Assembly: GCA_016793065.1 (NCBI GenBank)
Contig: JAEULV010000040.1
Location: 1-55,588, forward strand
DNA length: 55,588 bases
Direction: 5' to 3'
Source: Hyphomicrobiaceae bacterium
GTDB lineage: Bacteria; Pseudomonadota; Alphaproteobacteria; Rhizobiales; Ancalomicrobiaceae
Position 1 is the stretch's first letter. Every line of letters begins with the position of its first letter. The position numbers and the translations under genes are program-made. The notes below the pieces were generated by a model. The model was not told the DNA's origin. It saw only the letters and a program-made list of their open reading frames with translations, and made no database searches. This document shows, piece after piece, positions 48,678 through 55,588 of the stretch.

Positions 48678-49904
48678 ATGTCGATCGAGATCAAGGTTCC
48701 GACCCTCGGTGAGTCGGTCAGCGAAGCGACCATCGGCAAGTGGCTGAAGAAGCCGGGCGATGCGGTGAAGCAGGACGAGGCGCTCCTCGAACTGGAAACC
48801 GACAAGGTGACGCTGGAAGTCAACGCGCCGGCCGCCGGCGTGCTGGAAGCCCAGGCGGTCAAGGAAGGCGACACCGTCGGCGTCGGCGCCGTGCTCGGCC
48901 TGATCAAGGCGGGCGCCGGTGGCGCTGCTGCCGCTCCGGCCGCAGCCGCTCCGGCTCCGGCCGCCGCCCCGGCTCCTGTCGCCGCCCCGGCTCCTGTCGC
49001 CGCCCCGGCGGCGGCGATGCCGCCGGCGCCGTCGGCCGCCAAGCTCGCCGCTGACTCTGGCGTCAACGTTGCGGCCGTCGACGGGTCGGGCAAGCGCGGT
49101 CAGGTGCTGAAGGGCGACGTGATCGCGGCGATCGCCGCGGCTTCGGCCGCGCCGGCGCCGGCTCCGGTCGCGCCGCCGCGCGCCGCCGCTCCGGCCGACG
49201 ATGCCGCCCGCGAGGACCGCGTACGCATGACCAAGCTGCGCCAGACCATCGCGCGCCGGCTGAAGGATGCCCAGAACACCGCGGCGATGCTGACGACGTT
49301 CAACGACGTCGACATGTCGGCGGTCATCGCCATGCGCAACCAGTACAAGGACCTGTTCGAGAAGAAGCACGGCGTGCGTCTCGGCTTCATGGGCTTCTTC
49401 GTCAAGGCTGTCGTGCAGGCGCTGAAGGAGATCCCGGCGGTCAACGGCGAGATCGACGGCACCGACATCGTCTACAAGAACTACTATCACATCGGCGTCG
49501 CCGTCGGCTCGGACAAGGGCCTGGTGGTTCCGGTGGTGCGCGATGCCGACCAACTGACGGTTGCCGGCATCGAGAAGAAGATCGGCGAGTTCGGCAAGCG
49601 CGCCCGCGACGGCCAGCTGAAGATCGAGGAAATGCAGGGCGGCACCTTCACCGTCTCCAACGGCGGCGTCTACGGTTCGCTGATGTCGACCCCGATCCTG
49701 AACGCGCCGCAGTCGGCGATCCTCGGCATGCATCGCACCGAGGACCGTCCGGTGGTGCGCAACGGCCAGATCGTCATCCGCCCGATGATGTACCTCGCCA
49801 TGTCCTACGATCACCGCATCATCGACGGCAAGGAAGCGGTGACCTTCCTCGTCCGGGTGAAGGAATCGATCGAGGATCCGCAGCGTCTCGTCATGGATCT
49901 GTGA
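48678..49904 (+). CDS. sucB: Dihydrolipoyl succinyltransferase, E2 of 2-oxoglutarate dehydrogenase
   Basis: Core of the 2-oxoglutarate dehydrogenase complex. The 408-residue protein has one N-terminal lipoyl domain with Lys43 in [12 protein letters not shown], a long Ala/Pro linker (about residues 78-117), an E3/E1-binding domain ([21 protein letters not shown]) and the catalytic domain with His379 and Asp383 in DHRIIDG. The start at 48678 has GAGAGAAAAG upstream. It is 73 bp after sucA and 16 bp before the DUF4160 gene. Confidence 0.97.
   Translation: MSIEIKVPTLGESVSEATIGKWLKKPGDAVKQDEALLELETDKVTLEVNAPAAGVLEAQAVKEGDTVGVGAVLGLIKAGAGGAAAAPAAAAPAPAAAPAPVAAPAPVAAPAAAMPPAPSAAKLAADSGVNVAAVDGSGKRGQVLKGDVIAAIAAASAAPAPAPVAPPRAAAPADDAAREDRVRMTKLRQTIARRLKDAQNTAAMLTTFNDVDMSAVIAMRNQYKDLFEKKHGVRLGFMGFFVKAVVQALKEIPAVNGEIDGTDIVYKNYYHIGVAVGSDKGLVVPVVRDADQLTVAGIEKKIGEFGKRARDGQLKIEEMQGGTFTVSNGGVYGSLMSTPILNAPQSAILGMHRTEDRPVVRNGQIVIRPMMYLAMSYDHRIIDGKEAVTFLVRVKESIEDPQRLVMDL
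48963..49008 (+). repeat. 18-bp tandem repeat in the sucB Ala/Pro linker
   Basis: Two exact copies of an 18-nt unit (48963-48980 and 48981-48998) plus 10 nt of a third encode repeated Ala-Pro-Ala-Pro-Val-Ala in the flexible linker after the lipoyl domain. The identical copies suggest recent slippage expansion; the linker tolerates length change. Confidence 0.8.
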
Positions 49905-49920
49905 GTTCGGTATCCGCCTG

Positions 49921-50172
49921 ATGCCGACGATCGCGATCGTGGCCGGGGCGCAGTTGGTGCTTTATCCGAAGGACCATCTGCCGCCGCATCTTCACGCGCT
50001 GTTCGGCGAGTATGAGGCGATGATTTCGATCGCGACCGGGGATATCCTGCAAGGGAAAATCCCCGGTCCGAAGGCGCAGGCCATCCGCGCCTGGCTGAAG
50101 CTGCACCGGGAAGAGGTGGCTTTCGCCTGGTCGGAGCTGCGTGCCGGGCGCAACGTCGGGAGGATCGGATGA
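49921..50172 (+). CDS. DUF4160 domain protein
   Basis: Small 83-residue protein matching the DUF4160 pattern: MPTIAIVAGAQLVLYPKDH, PPHLHALFGEYEAMISI, GDILQGKIPGPKAQAIRAWL, LHREEVAFAWSELRAG. Its function is not established. DUF4160 genes are often found next to DUF2442 genes, as here (4-bp overlap, ATGA), which makes a toxin-antitoxin-like or other two-protein module conceivable. It lies between sucB and lpdA, in the same direction and with short gaps, so it is probably transcribed with the 2-oxoglutarate dehydrogenase genes. No strong ribosome site is seen. Confidence 0.82.
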   Translation: MPTIAIVAGAQLVLYPKDHLPPHLHALFGEYEAMISIATGDILQGKIPGPKAQAIRAWLKLHREEVAFAWSELRAGRNVGRIG

Positions 50173-50480
50173 AATATCGGATCGATCGCGTCGAAGTGCC
50201 GCGATACCCCGTGCTTAAGGTGACCTTCGATGATGGTCTCTCGGGTGAATTCGACCTGAGCGACCTTCTGGCGGAAGGTCCGCTCTACGCCCCGCTCCAG
50301 GACCCGGCGGTCTTTCGGACCGTTACCGTCGCCGAAGGTGGCCGCCGTTTCGGCTGGCTGCTCGGAGAGGAAGGGCGGGAAATCGATTTCTGTCCCGATA
50401 CGGCGCGCATCGCCGTTGAAACGAAGCTGGTCGAAGACATGGCCACTGCCCATCGGGCGAGGCGTTCGGCGGCTGAATAG
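50169..50480 (+). CDS. DUF2442 domain protein
   Basis: Small 103-residue acidic protein of the DUF2442 family: VEVPRYPVLKVTFDDGLSGEFDLSDLL, then FRTVTVAEGGRRFGWLLG and EIDFCPDTARI. It has a better ribosome site (GGGAGGAT) than its DUF4160 partner and overlaps it by 4 bp, so the second protein may be made in excess, as antitoxins often are. That reading is inference. It ends 15 bp before lpdA. Confidence 0.82.
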   Translation: MKYRIDRVEVPRYPVLKVTFDDGLSGEFDLSDLLAEGPLYAPLQDPAVFRTVTVAEGGRRFGWLLGEEGREIDFCPDTARIAVETKLVEDMATAHRARRSAAE

Positions 50481-50495
50481 CACTGCGGAGACATC

Positions 50496-51908
50496 ATGTC
50501 CTACGATCTCATCGTCATCGGCACCGGCCCCGGCGGCTATGTCTGTGCCATTCGCGCCGCTCAGCTCGGGCTGAAGGTCGCGGTCGTCGAAAAGCGCAAG
50601 AGCCATGGCGGCACCTGCCTGAATGTCGGCTGCATTCCGTCGAAGGCGCTGCTGCATGCCTCGGAACTGTTCGACGAGGCCGGTCACGGTTTCTCGGCGC
50701 TCGGGATCGACGTGCCGAAGCCGAAGCTGAACCTGAAGCAGATGATGGCGCACAAGCAGGAAACCATCGACGCCAATGTCGGCGGCGTGGCGTTCCTGCT
50801 GAAGAAGAACAAGATCACGGCGCATCAGGGCCTCGGCACCATCACGGCGCCGGGCAAGGTCAAGGTGACCGCCGATGATGGCGCGGTGACCGAGCTCGAG
50901 ACCAAGGCGATCGTGATCGCCACCGGCTCGGACGTGGCGCGGCTCTCCGACAAGGACGGCAACGTCATCGAGTTCGACGAGAAGGTGATCGTGTCGTCGA
51001 CCGGCGCGCTGGAGCTGGACAAGGTTCCGGGCTCGCTCGTCGTCGTCGGCGCCGGCGTCATCGGCATGGAGCTCGGCTCGGTGTGGAAGCGTCTCGGCGC
51101 CGAGGTCACCGTGGTCGAATACACCGACAAGTGCCTGGGCGGCACCGACACGGACGTGGCCAAGCAGTTCCAGAAGATCATGGAAAAGCAGGGCTTCAAG
51201 TTCCATCTGTCGTCGAAGGTGACCAAGGTCGAAAAGACCAAGAAGGGCGCCAAGGTGACGTTCGAGCCGGTCGCCGGCGGTGCCGAAACCGCGATCGAGA
51301 CCGATGTCGTCCTGGTCGCCACCGGTCGCGTGCCCTACACCTCGGGCCTCGGGCTGGAGACGGTCGGCGTGGCGATGGAGCGCGGCAAGGTGGTGATCAA
51401 CGACCACTATGCCACCAGCGTTCCCGGCATCTTCGCCATCGGCGACGTGGTGCGCGGGCCGATGCTCGCCCACAAGGCCGAGGACGAGGGCGTGGCGCTG
51501 GCCGAGATCCTGGTCGGGCAGCACGGCCACGTCAACTATGACGTGATCCCGGGCGTCGTCTATACGTTCCCGGAAGTCGCCTCGGTCGGCAAGTCGGAAG
51601 AAGAGCTGAAGGCGGCGGGCGTCGCCTACAAGGCCGGCAAGTTCCCGTTCACCGCCAATGGTCGGGCGCGCGCCAATCGCGCCACCGACGGTTTCGTCAA
51701 GGTGCTGGCCTGCGCCGCGACCGACCGGGTGCTCGGCGTGCACATCATCGGAGCCGGCGCCGGCGAGATGATCCACGAAGCGGCGGTGCTGATGGAGTTC
51801 GGCGGTTCGTCCGAGGATCTGGCCCGCACCTGCCACGCGCATCCGACCATGTCGGAAGCGGTGAAGGAAGCGGCGCTGGCGGTGGAAAAGCGCGCGCTGC
51901 ACATGTGA
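50496..51908 (+). CDS. lpdA: Dihydrolipoyl dehydrogenase, E3
   Basis: FAD enzyme reoxidising the lipoyl group of SucB with NAD. The 470-residue product has [14 protein letters not shown] (FAD), the redox pair Cys41/Cys46 in [13 protein letters not shown], a second dinucleotide fold [15 protein letters not shown], and His449/Glu454 in HAHPTMSE. The start follows GCGGAGAC. It is separated from sucB only by the DUF4160-DUF2442 pair and ends the operon at a strong terminator. Confidence 0.97.
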   Translation: MSYDLIVIGTGPGGYVCAIRAAQLGLKVAVVEKRKSHGGTCLNVGCIPSKALLHASELFDEAGHGFSALGIDVPKPKLNLKQMMAHKQETIDANVGGVAFLLKKNKITAHQGLGTITAPGKVKVTADDGAVTELETKAIVIATGSDVARLSDKDGNVIEFDEKVIVSSTGALELDKVPGSLVVVGAGVIGMELGSVWKRLGAEVTVVEYTDKCLGGTDTDVAKQFQKIMEKQGFKFHLSSKVTKVEKTKKGAKVTFEPVAGGAETAIETDVVLVATGRVPYTSGLGLETVGVAMERGKVVINDHYATSVPGIFAIGDVVRGPMLAHKAEDEGVALAEILVGQHGHVNYDVIPGVVYTFPEVASVGKSEEELKAAGVAYKAGKFPFTANGRARANRATDGFVKVLACAATDRVLGVHIIGAGAGEMIHEAAVLMEFGGSSEDLARTCHAHPTMSEAVKEAALAVEKRALHM

Positions 51909-51934
51909 TCCCGGCCGTCGCGGCCACATGAACC

Positions 51935-51969
51935 AAAGCCCGGCCGTCTTGCGATGGCCGGGCTTTTTT
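51935..51969 (+). terminator. Intrinsic terminator after lpdA
   Basis: An 11-bp stem AAAGCCCGGCC/GGCCGGGCTTT (51935-51945, 51956-51966) with a 10-nt loop is followed by a T-run up to 51969. It is 26 bp after the lpdA stop and closes the TCA operon. Confidence 0.9.
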
Positions 51970-52042
51970 CGTTGTCGGCGGCGAACTGAGGCAGACGAGA
52001 CGGTGGCGCGCGGTCGGCGCCTGTTCGCCGGCGGCCGGCGGA

Positions 52043-52516
52043 TCAGCCTTGCGTGGTGCGTTCGAGTTCGGCGCTGAGGCGCAGGCCGGCGATCTCGTCG
52101 GGGGTGAGGTCGAAGACCTCGCCGACGCGGGTGATGATGGCTTCCTCGAACTCATGCACGTCGCCATCGACGCTGGCGAGGTCCCACATCAGGGTCACGA
52201 GATCGCGGCGGGCGCCGGCGTCGAGCGTCAGGGTGAGGCGGCGGGCGAGGTCGACGACGTCGCCGGTGTCGGCATCGACCCGGGCGGCGGCGGCGATCAG
52301 GCGGGCGCATTCGTCCGGATCGACGTCAAGCTCGGCAGCGACAAGGGCCTCAAGCCGGGCGCGCTCGCGCGGTCCGGCCAGGCCGTCGACCTGGGCGGCG
52401 TGCACCAGCAGGGCGACGGCGACGATGCGCGGGTCGACCAGTTCCTCGGCGCTCGCGGCTTTCGGCCGGTTCCGGCGGAACAGGGCGGAAAGCGTGTCGA
52501 CGAGACCGAGCTTCAT
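52043..52516 (-). CDS. TerB-like (tellurite-resistance family) protein
   Basis: Small helical protein of unknown role. The start MKLGLVDTL at 52516 has GGAG eight bases upstream. A GTG at 52525 overlaps the stop of the upstream gene and would add three residues. The 157-residue product matches the TerB-like fold: VAVALLVHAAQVDGLAGPRE, then LMWDLASVDGDVHEFEEAII with the acidic metal-site-like residues and IAGLRLSAELE. It is the last gene of a five-gene minus-strand run. Confidence 0.85.
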   Translation of the reverse strand: MKLGLVDTLSALFRRNRPKAASAEELVDPRIVAVALLVHAAQVDGLAGPRERARLEALVAAELDVDPDECARLIAAAARVDADTGDVVDLARRLTLTLDAGARRDLVTLMWDLASVDGDVHEFEEAIITRVGEVFDLTPDEIAGLRLSAELERTTQG

Positions 52517-52521
52517 CGGCG

Positions 52522-52752
52522 TCACTCCAGCGGGCGGGCTTCGTCCGGCAACATGATCGGGATGCCGTCGCGGATCGGATAGGCAAGGCGGGCGGCGCGG
52601 CTGATCAGTTCCTGCGCCTCGGCGTCGTATTCGAGGCCGGTCTTGGTCAGGGGACAGACCAGCAGTTCGAGCAGTTTCGGATCGACCTTGCCGCGGCGGC
52701 GGTCGTCAAGCTTTGCGGTCTCGTCCAAGGTCTTGCCTCCGGATGGGGTCAT
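52522..52752 (-). CDS. UPF0434/Trm112-like protein
   Basis: Short 76-residue protein of the Trm112 family. Members act as activators of methyltransferases in eukaryotes; the bacterial role is less clear. The core is [20 protein letters not shown] and [20 protein letters not shown], with only one of the usual cysteines. The start overlaps the LON-domain gene stop by 4 bp. About 20 charged residues precede the conserved core. Confidence 0.9.
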   Translation of the reverse strand: MTPSGGKTLDETAKLDDRRRGKVDPKLLELLVCPLTKTGLEYDAEAQELISRAARLAYPIRDGIPIMLPDEARPLE

Positions 52753-53429
52753 TGCAGGGTGGCCGGCGCGGCATGGGCGCGCGCCAGGGCGACTTCGGTC
52801 AGCGCCACCAGCGTCGCGGCGCGGGTCTTGAGATCGGGGGCCTCAAGCAGCGCCTGCTTCTCGGCGGTGCCGTAGGGCGCCAGCATCGACAGGGCGTTGA
52901 CCAGGGTCTCGTTGTCGGTGCGCTCGATATTGTCCCAGTCGGTATCGAGCTCATTGGCGCTGAGATAGCTGCGGAAGACGCTCAACAGGCTCTTGCGATC
53001 GACCTCGGCATCGCCGACGCCGCGGGCGAAGTCGGCGGCGAAGGGGGCGGCGTTGATCCGGCAGAGGCGGTAGGGCGTGTCGGTCGCCACCTCGGCGATC
53101 ACCTGGAAGCGGGCGATGCCGACCAGGATGATGCCGTAGCGGCCGTCGCCGGCCTCGTTCCACTCGACGATGCGGCCGAGGCAGCCGACATTCATCAGCG
53201 GCTGCGGCCCGCCGGCCGGGGCGCCCGGTTCGACCGGCCGGGGCTGGATCATGCCGATGACGCGATCCCCGGCGAGGGCGCGGTCGATCATCTCGACATA
53301 GCGCGGCTCGAAGATGTTGAGCGGCATCTGGCCGCGCGGCAGCAGCAGGGCGCCGGGCAGCGGAAACACCGGCACGATCGTCGGGATCGACGACGGGTCG
53401 GGGTAGGACTGGTTTCCGGCCTGGGTCAT
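52749..53429 (-). CDS. LON N-terminal (substrate-binding) domain protein
   Basis: Stand-alone LON substrate-binding domain of 226 residues without ATPase or protease parts. Visible are [54 protein letters not shown] and a C-terminal helical part ([24 protein letters not shown]). Such proteins are common in alphaproteobacteria beside trx and Trm112-like genes; their function is unknown. The start at 53429 has CGGAGCC upstream. It follows the thioredoxin-TPR gene by 31 bp. Confidence 0.92.
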   Translation of the reverse strand: MTQAGNQSYPDPSSIPTIVPVFPLPGALLLPRGQMPLNIFEPRYVEMIDRALAGDRVIGMIQPRPVEPGAPAGGPQPLMNVGCLGRIVEWNEAGDGRYGIILVGIARFQVIAEVATDTPYRLCRINAAPFAADFARGVGDAEVDRKSLLSVFRSYLSANELDTDWDNIERTDNETLVNALSMLAPYGTAEKQALLEAPDLKTRAATLVALTEVALARAHAAPATLQ

Positions 53430-53460
53430 GACGGCTCCGGGACTGGGGGGAAGGGCGGCT

Positions 53461-54417
53461 TCAGGCGAACAGCACCGAGGACAGGCGGCGGCGGCCGTAG
53501 AGAGTCGACGGGTCCTTCGGGCCCCAGGCCTCGAAGAAGGTGACGAGCTGCTTGCGCGCCGCCTCGTCGTTCCACGGGCGGTCCTTGCGGACGATCTCGA
53601 CCAGCTGGTCGACGGCCTCGTTCTTGTGGCCCTTGGCGGCGAGCAGAACGGCGAGGTCGAAGCGGGCGGCGTGGTCGGCCGGGTCGCGGGTGATGCGGGC
53701 CTCGAGCTCGACGGCGTCGCCGAGCTCGGCGGTCTGGCGGGCGAGTTCGAGCTGGGCGCGCGCCGCGGCGATCGACGGATCGGACTGCTTGGCGGCGGGA
53801 ACCGAGGCGAGGAAGGCCTCGGCCTCGTCGAGGGCGCCGGCTAGGATGTAGGCGCGGGCGAGGCCACCGATGGCCTTGAGGTTGTGGGGCTCCATCTCGG
53901 CGGCGGCGGCGAAGCGGTCGACGGCGCCCTGCAGGTCGTTGGCGGCGAGCGCGGCCTCGGCCTCGGCGATCAGCGCCTCGGCGTCGGACGGGCCGACGGG
54001 GCCGGCGACGCGCTCGATGAACTGGTTGATCTGGCCCTCGGGCAGGGCGCCCATGAAGCCGTCGATGGGCTGGCCGGCCTTGAAGGCGATGACGGCGGGG
54101 ATCGAGCGGATGCCGAGCTGGCCGGCGATTTCGGGGTGGTGGTCGATGTTCATCTTGACCAGCCGGACCTTGCCCTTGGCGTTCTTCACCGCTTTCTCGA
54201 TCACCGGGGTCAGCTGCTTGCAGGGGCCGCACCATTCGGCCCAGAAATCGACCAGCACCGGCACCTGACGGGAGGCGTCGAGGACGTCGCGGGTGAAGTC
54301 CTTGGTGGTGGTGTCCTTGATCAGGTCGGCATTGCCCGATGCGGCGGGGGCGACAGCGGGGGCAGCGGCAGGCATCTGGCCGTAGTTGCTGCCGAAGGAA
54401 AAGGTTGGCTGGCTCAT
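53461..54417 (-). CDS. Thioredoxin-TPR protein (CnoX/YbbN type)
   Basis: Predicted chaperedoxin protecting proteins from oxidation and aggregation. The start MSQPTFSFG at 54417 has GTGAGGACG upstream and gives 318 residues. A Gly/Ala-rich N-terminus is followed by a thioredoxin domain (about 30-140) with the active site Trp62-Cys-Gly-Pro-Cys66 and IRSIPAVIAFKAG, then TPR-like helices to the C-terminus. The intact CGPC site suggests real redox activity, unlike E. coli YbbN. Confidence 0.92.
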   Translation of the reverse strand: MSQPTFSFGSNYGQMPAAAPAVAPAASGNADLIKDTTTKDFTRDVLDASRQVPVLVDFWAEWCGPCKQLTPVIEKAVKNAKGKVRLVKMNIDHHPEIAGQLGIRSIPAVIAFKAGQPIDGFMGALPEGQINQFIERVAGPVGPSDAEALIAEAEAALAANDLQGAVDRFAAAAEMEPHNLKAIGGLARAYILAGALDEAEAFLASVPAAKQSDPSIAAARAQLELARQTAELGDAVELEARITRDPADHAARFDLAVLLAAKGHKNEAVDQLVEIVRKDRPWNDEAARKQLVTFFEAWGPKDPSTLYGRRRLSSVLFA

Positions 54418-54570
54418 GACGTCCTCACGGGGGGCACGCCGTTCGGGCGGCGGCAGGCAAAGTTCGCTTCCAATGTGGGCATTTGCGCGGGAGAATTCAA
54501 CGTGCGTCGGCAAAACCCGCCAGCATTGTCGCCGCCCCGCTGGTCGCCTGTCGCCGGGCCGGCGAACGGG

Positions 54571-55107
54571 TCAGCCGTCGGCCGTCGCGGCCTCGACGAT
54601 CTTGCCGTCGGAAACGGCGATGATTTTCGGCGGATGGCCCGTCGCCTCGAGGAAGCGGATGAGGTCGGCCCGGGCGATCGAGGTCGTGGCGTTGTTTTCG
54701 AGCGGGTGATAGTTCAGCACGTCGTGGCGCATCATCTCGGCGTCGAGCACGACGGTGATGACGCGCTGGCGATCGTTGACGACGCCGAAGGGGGTGACCG
54801 AGCCGGGGATGACGCCGAGCAGCTCCCACATCAGTTCCGGCTTGCCGAAGGTGACGCGGCCGTTGGCGCCGATGCGCTCATGTATCTTCTTCAGATCGAT
54901 GGCGGCATCGCCTTCGGCGACGACCAGGAAGACGTTGTCCTTCTTGTCCTTGAGGAACAGGTTCTTGGTGTGGCCGCCGGCAATGGCGGCCTTGACGTCG
55001 CGGCTTTCGGCGACGGTGAACACCGGCGGATGCTCATGGGTGGTGACGGCGATGCCGAGTTCGGCGAGATAGGCGAGAAGACCGGCGCGGTCGAGCGGGG
55101 TGGACAT
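54571..55107 (-). CDS. Prolyl-tRNA deacylase-like (YbaK/ProX editing domain) protein
   Basis: Trans-editing protein that hydrolyses mischarged tRNA(Pro), probably Ala-tRNA(Pro). The start MSTPLDRAGL at 55107 gives 178 residues. The INS/YbaK domain shows TTHEHPPVFTVAES, HTKNLFLKDKKDNVFLVV, FGKPELMWELLGVIPGSVTPFG and LNYHPLENNATTSI. The Lys in the TKNLFLKD block is the usual catalytic region. It is the first gene of the minus-strand run, 153 bp before the thioredoxin gene. Confidence 0.9.
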   Translation of the reverse strand: MSTPLDRAGLLAYLAELGIAVTTHEHPPVFTVAESRDVKAAIAGGHTKNLFLKDKKDNVFLVVAEGDAAIDLKKIHERIGANGRVTFGKPELMWELLGVIPGSVTPFGVVNDRQRVITVVLDAEMMRHDVLNYHPLENNATTSIARADLIRFLEATGHPPKIIAVSDGKIVEAATADG

Positions 55108-55363
55108 GGGCGGCAGACCTGTCGAACAAGCGGGGAAAACACTGTCGCCTGTCCTGCCCCATTCGGACGCCAAGGACAACAGCCGGGGATGAAGGAAGTT
55201 CGCTTCGATCGGCCGAGGCCGCGACGGTCGTTGATATGATTCGGCTTTCGGCGCCGGGGCGGCGGGCGGGTTTTTCCCCAGGGTCGCGAAAAAACCGTTG
55301 GCGGAATTCCGGGCCAAACAAATGGCGGCGGCGAAAAATATCCACAGGGTCGTCATTGGGGTG

Positions 55364-55392
55364 TTGCAATCGCCAACGGTCTGGTGCATATC
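55364..55392 (+). promoter_or_regulatory. Probable tRNA-Gly promoter
   Basis: TTGCAA (55364-55369) and CATATC (55387-55392) are separated by 17 bp, with a predicted start near 55399, about 33 bp before the tRNA. The rest of the 324-bp gap from 55108 carries no gene. Confidence 0.5.
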
Positions 55393-55431
55393 ACCGCTCG
55401 TCCGGCGGCGCCGGGCACCGACTGGCAGGAT

Positions 55432-55506
55432 GCGGGTGTAGCTCAGGGGTAGAGCACAACCTTGCCAAGGTTGGGGTCGAGGGTTCAAATCCCTTCGCCC
55501 GCTCCA
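55432..55506 (+). tRNA. tRNA-Gly (GCC)
   Basis: A complete cloverleaf is visible: acceptor GCGGGTG/CGCCCGC (one G-U), D-arm with CTCAGGGGTAGAG, anticodon stem CAACC/GGTTG with loop TTGCCAA (anticodon GCC at 55464-55466), T-arm GAGGGTTCAAATCCCTT, discriminator T and an encoded CCA end. It is single and followed by its own terminator. Confidence 0.97.
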
Positions 55507-55520
55507 GTTCAGCTCGGAAC

Positions 55521-55552
55521 AAAGGCCACCTTCGGGTGGCCTTTTTGTTTTT
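55521..55552 (+). terminator. Intrinsic terminator after tRNA-Gly
   Basis: A 10-bp stem AAAGGCCACC/GGTGGCCTTT (55521-55530, 55535-55544) with a TTCG loop is followed by two T-runs up to 55552. UUCG is a very stable tetraloop. It lies 15 bp past the tRNA. Confidence 0.93.
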
Positions 55553-55588
55553 CCGGCGCCCCATTTGCGATCGATGATCGCGGCGAGG

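Noticed and set aside
45353-49093. Open frame of 1246 codons on the minus strand opposite sucA and sucB
   Set aside because: An antisense shadow produced by strong third-position G/C in sucA and sucB. Composition is Arg/Leu/His-rich with no domain, and both sense genes are unmistakable.

Overview
This window is a stretch of chromosome from a high-GC alphaproteobacterium, most likely of the order Hyphomicrobiales (Rhizobiales). The evidence is the large NAD-dependent glutamate dehydrogenase of about 1600 residues, the hemC-hemD-mic60-hemY cluster divergent from tsaD-gpsA, the mdh-sucC-sucD-sucA-sucB-lpdA order, the DUF3772-type mechanosensitive channel and the N-terminally extended NadD. Genus and species cannot be fixed from these genes. 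I see no prophage, insertion sequence or CRISPR array. The region is mostly core metabolism with a few small accessory inserts.

Layout. 1-5933 (+): assimilatory nitrate/nitrite reduction, with nirB (5' end cut off by the window), nirD, nasA and the siroheme-pathway methyltransferase cobA, closed by a clear intrinsic terminator. 6171-10982 (-): NAD-glutamate dehydrogenase, convergent to it across a gap holding a perfect 15-bp inverted repeat. 11143-13513 (+): an AhpD-like CXXC protein, an HNH nuclease and a HigB/HigA-type toxin-antitoxin pair. 13632-20250 (-): nadD-proA-proB, ispG, ispA and a YihY-family membrane protein. 20467-26323 (+): a large MscS-type channel, a CAP-domain lipoprotein, an acyl-CoA synthetase and an unrecognised 163-residue protein. 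26310-28908 (-): a GMC oxidoreductase and a DUF533/TerB-like protein. 29177-32262 (+): a NosR-like membrane iron-sulfur flavoprotein overlapping an ApbE flavin transferase. 32287-35801 (-): tsaD-gpsA-yciI-EVE-lysine methyltransferase, read right to left. 35929-41374 (+): hemC, hemD, the bacterial mitofilin Mic60 and hemY. 42224-51908 (+): malate dehydrogenase, succinyl-CoA synthetase and the 2-oxoglutarate dehydrogenase complex, with a DUF4160-DUF2442 pair inserted between sucB and lpdA. 52043-55107 (-): prolyl-tRNA editing protein, thioredoxin-TPR protein, LON-domain protein, UPF0434/Trm112-like protein and a TerB-like protein. 55432-55506 (+): tRNA-Gly(GCC) with its own promoter and terminator.

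How the genes fit together. Nitrate is reduced to ammonium by NasA and NirBD, with CobA supplying the siroheme precursor. Glutamate dehydrogenase, proA/proB and the 2-oxoglutarate dehydrogenase operon all use the glutamate/2-oxoglutarate pool. The heme cluster carries the membrane-shaping protein Mic60, a known alphaproteobacterial association.

The least ordinary items are the DUF4160-DUF2442 pair inside the TCA operon, the NosR/ApbE pair with no nitrous oxide reductase genes beside it, a methyltransferase whose conserved N-terminus appears to need a CTG start, and several strong palindromes: one on the toxin-antitoxin -10 box and one whose loop is the nadD stop codon. I did not find a convincing new multi-gene defence or biosynthetic system.
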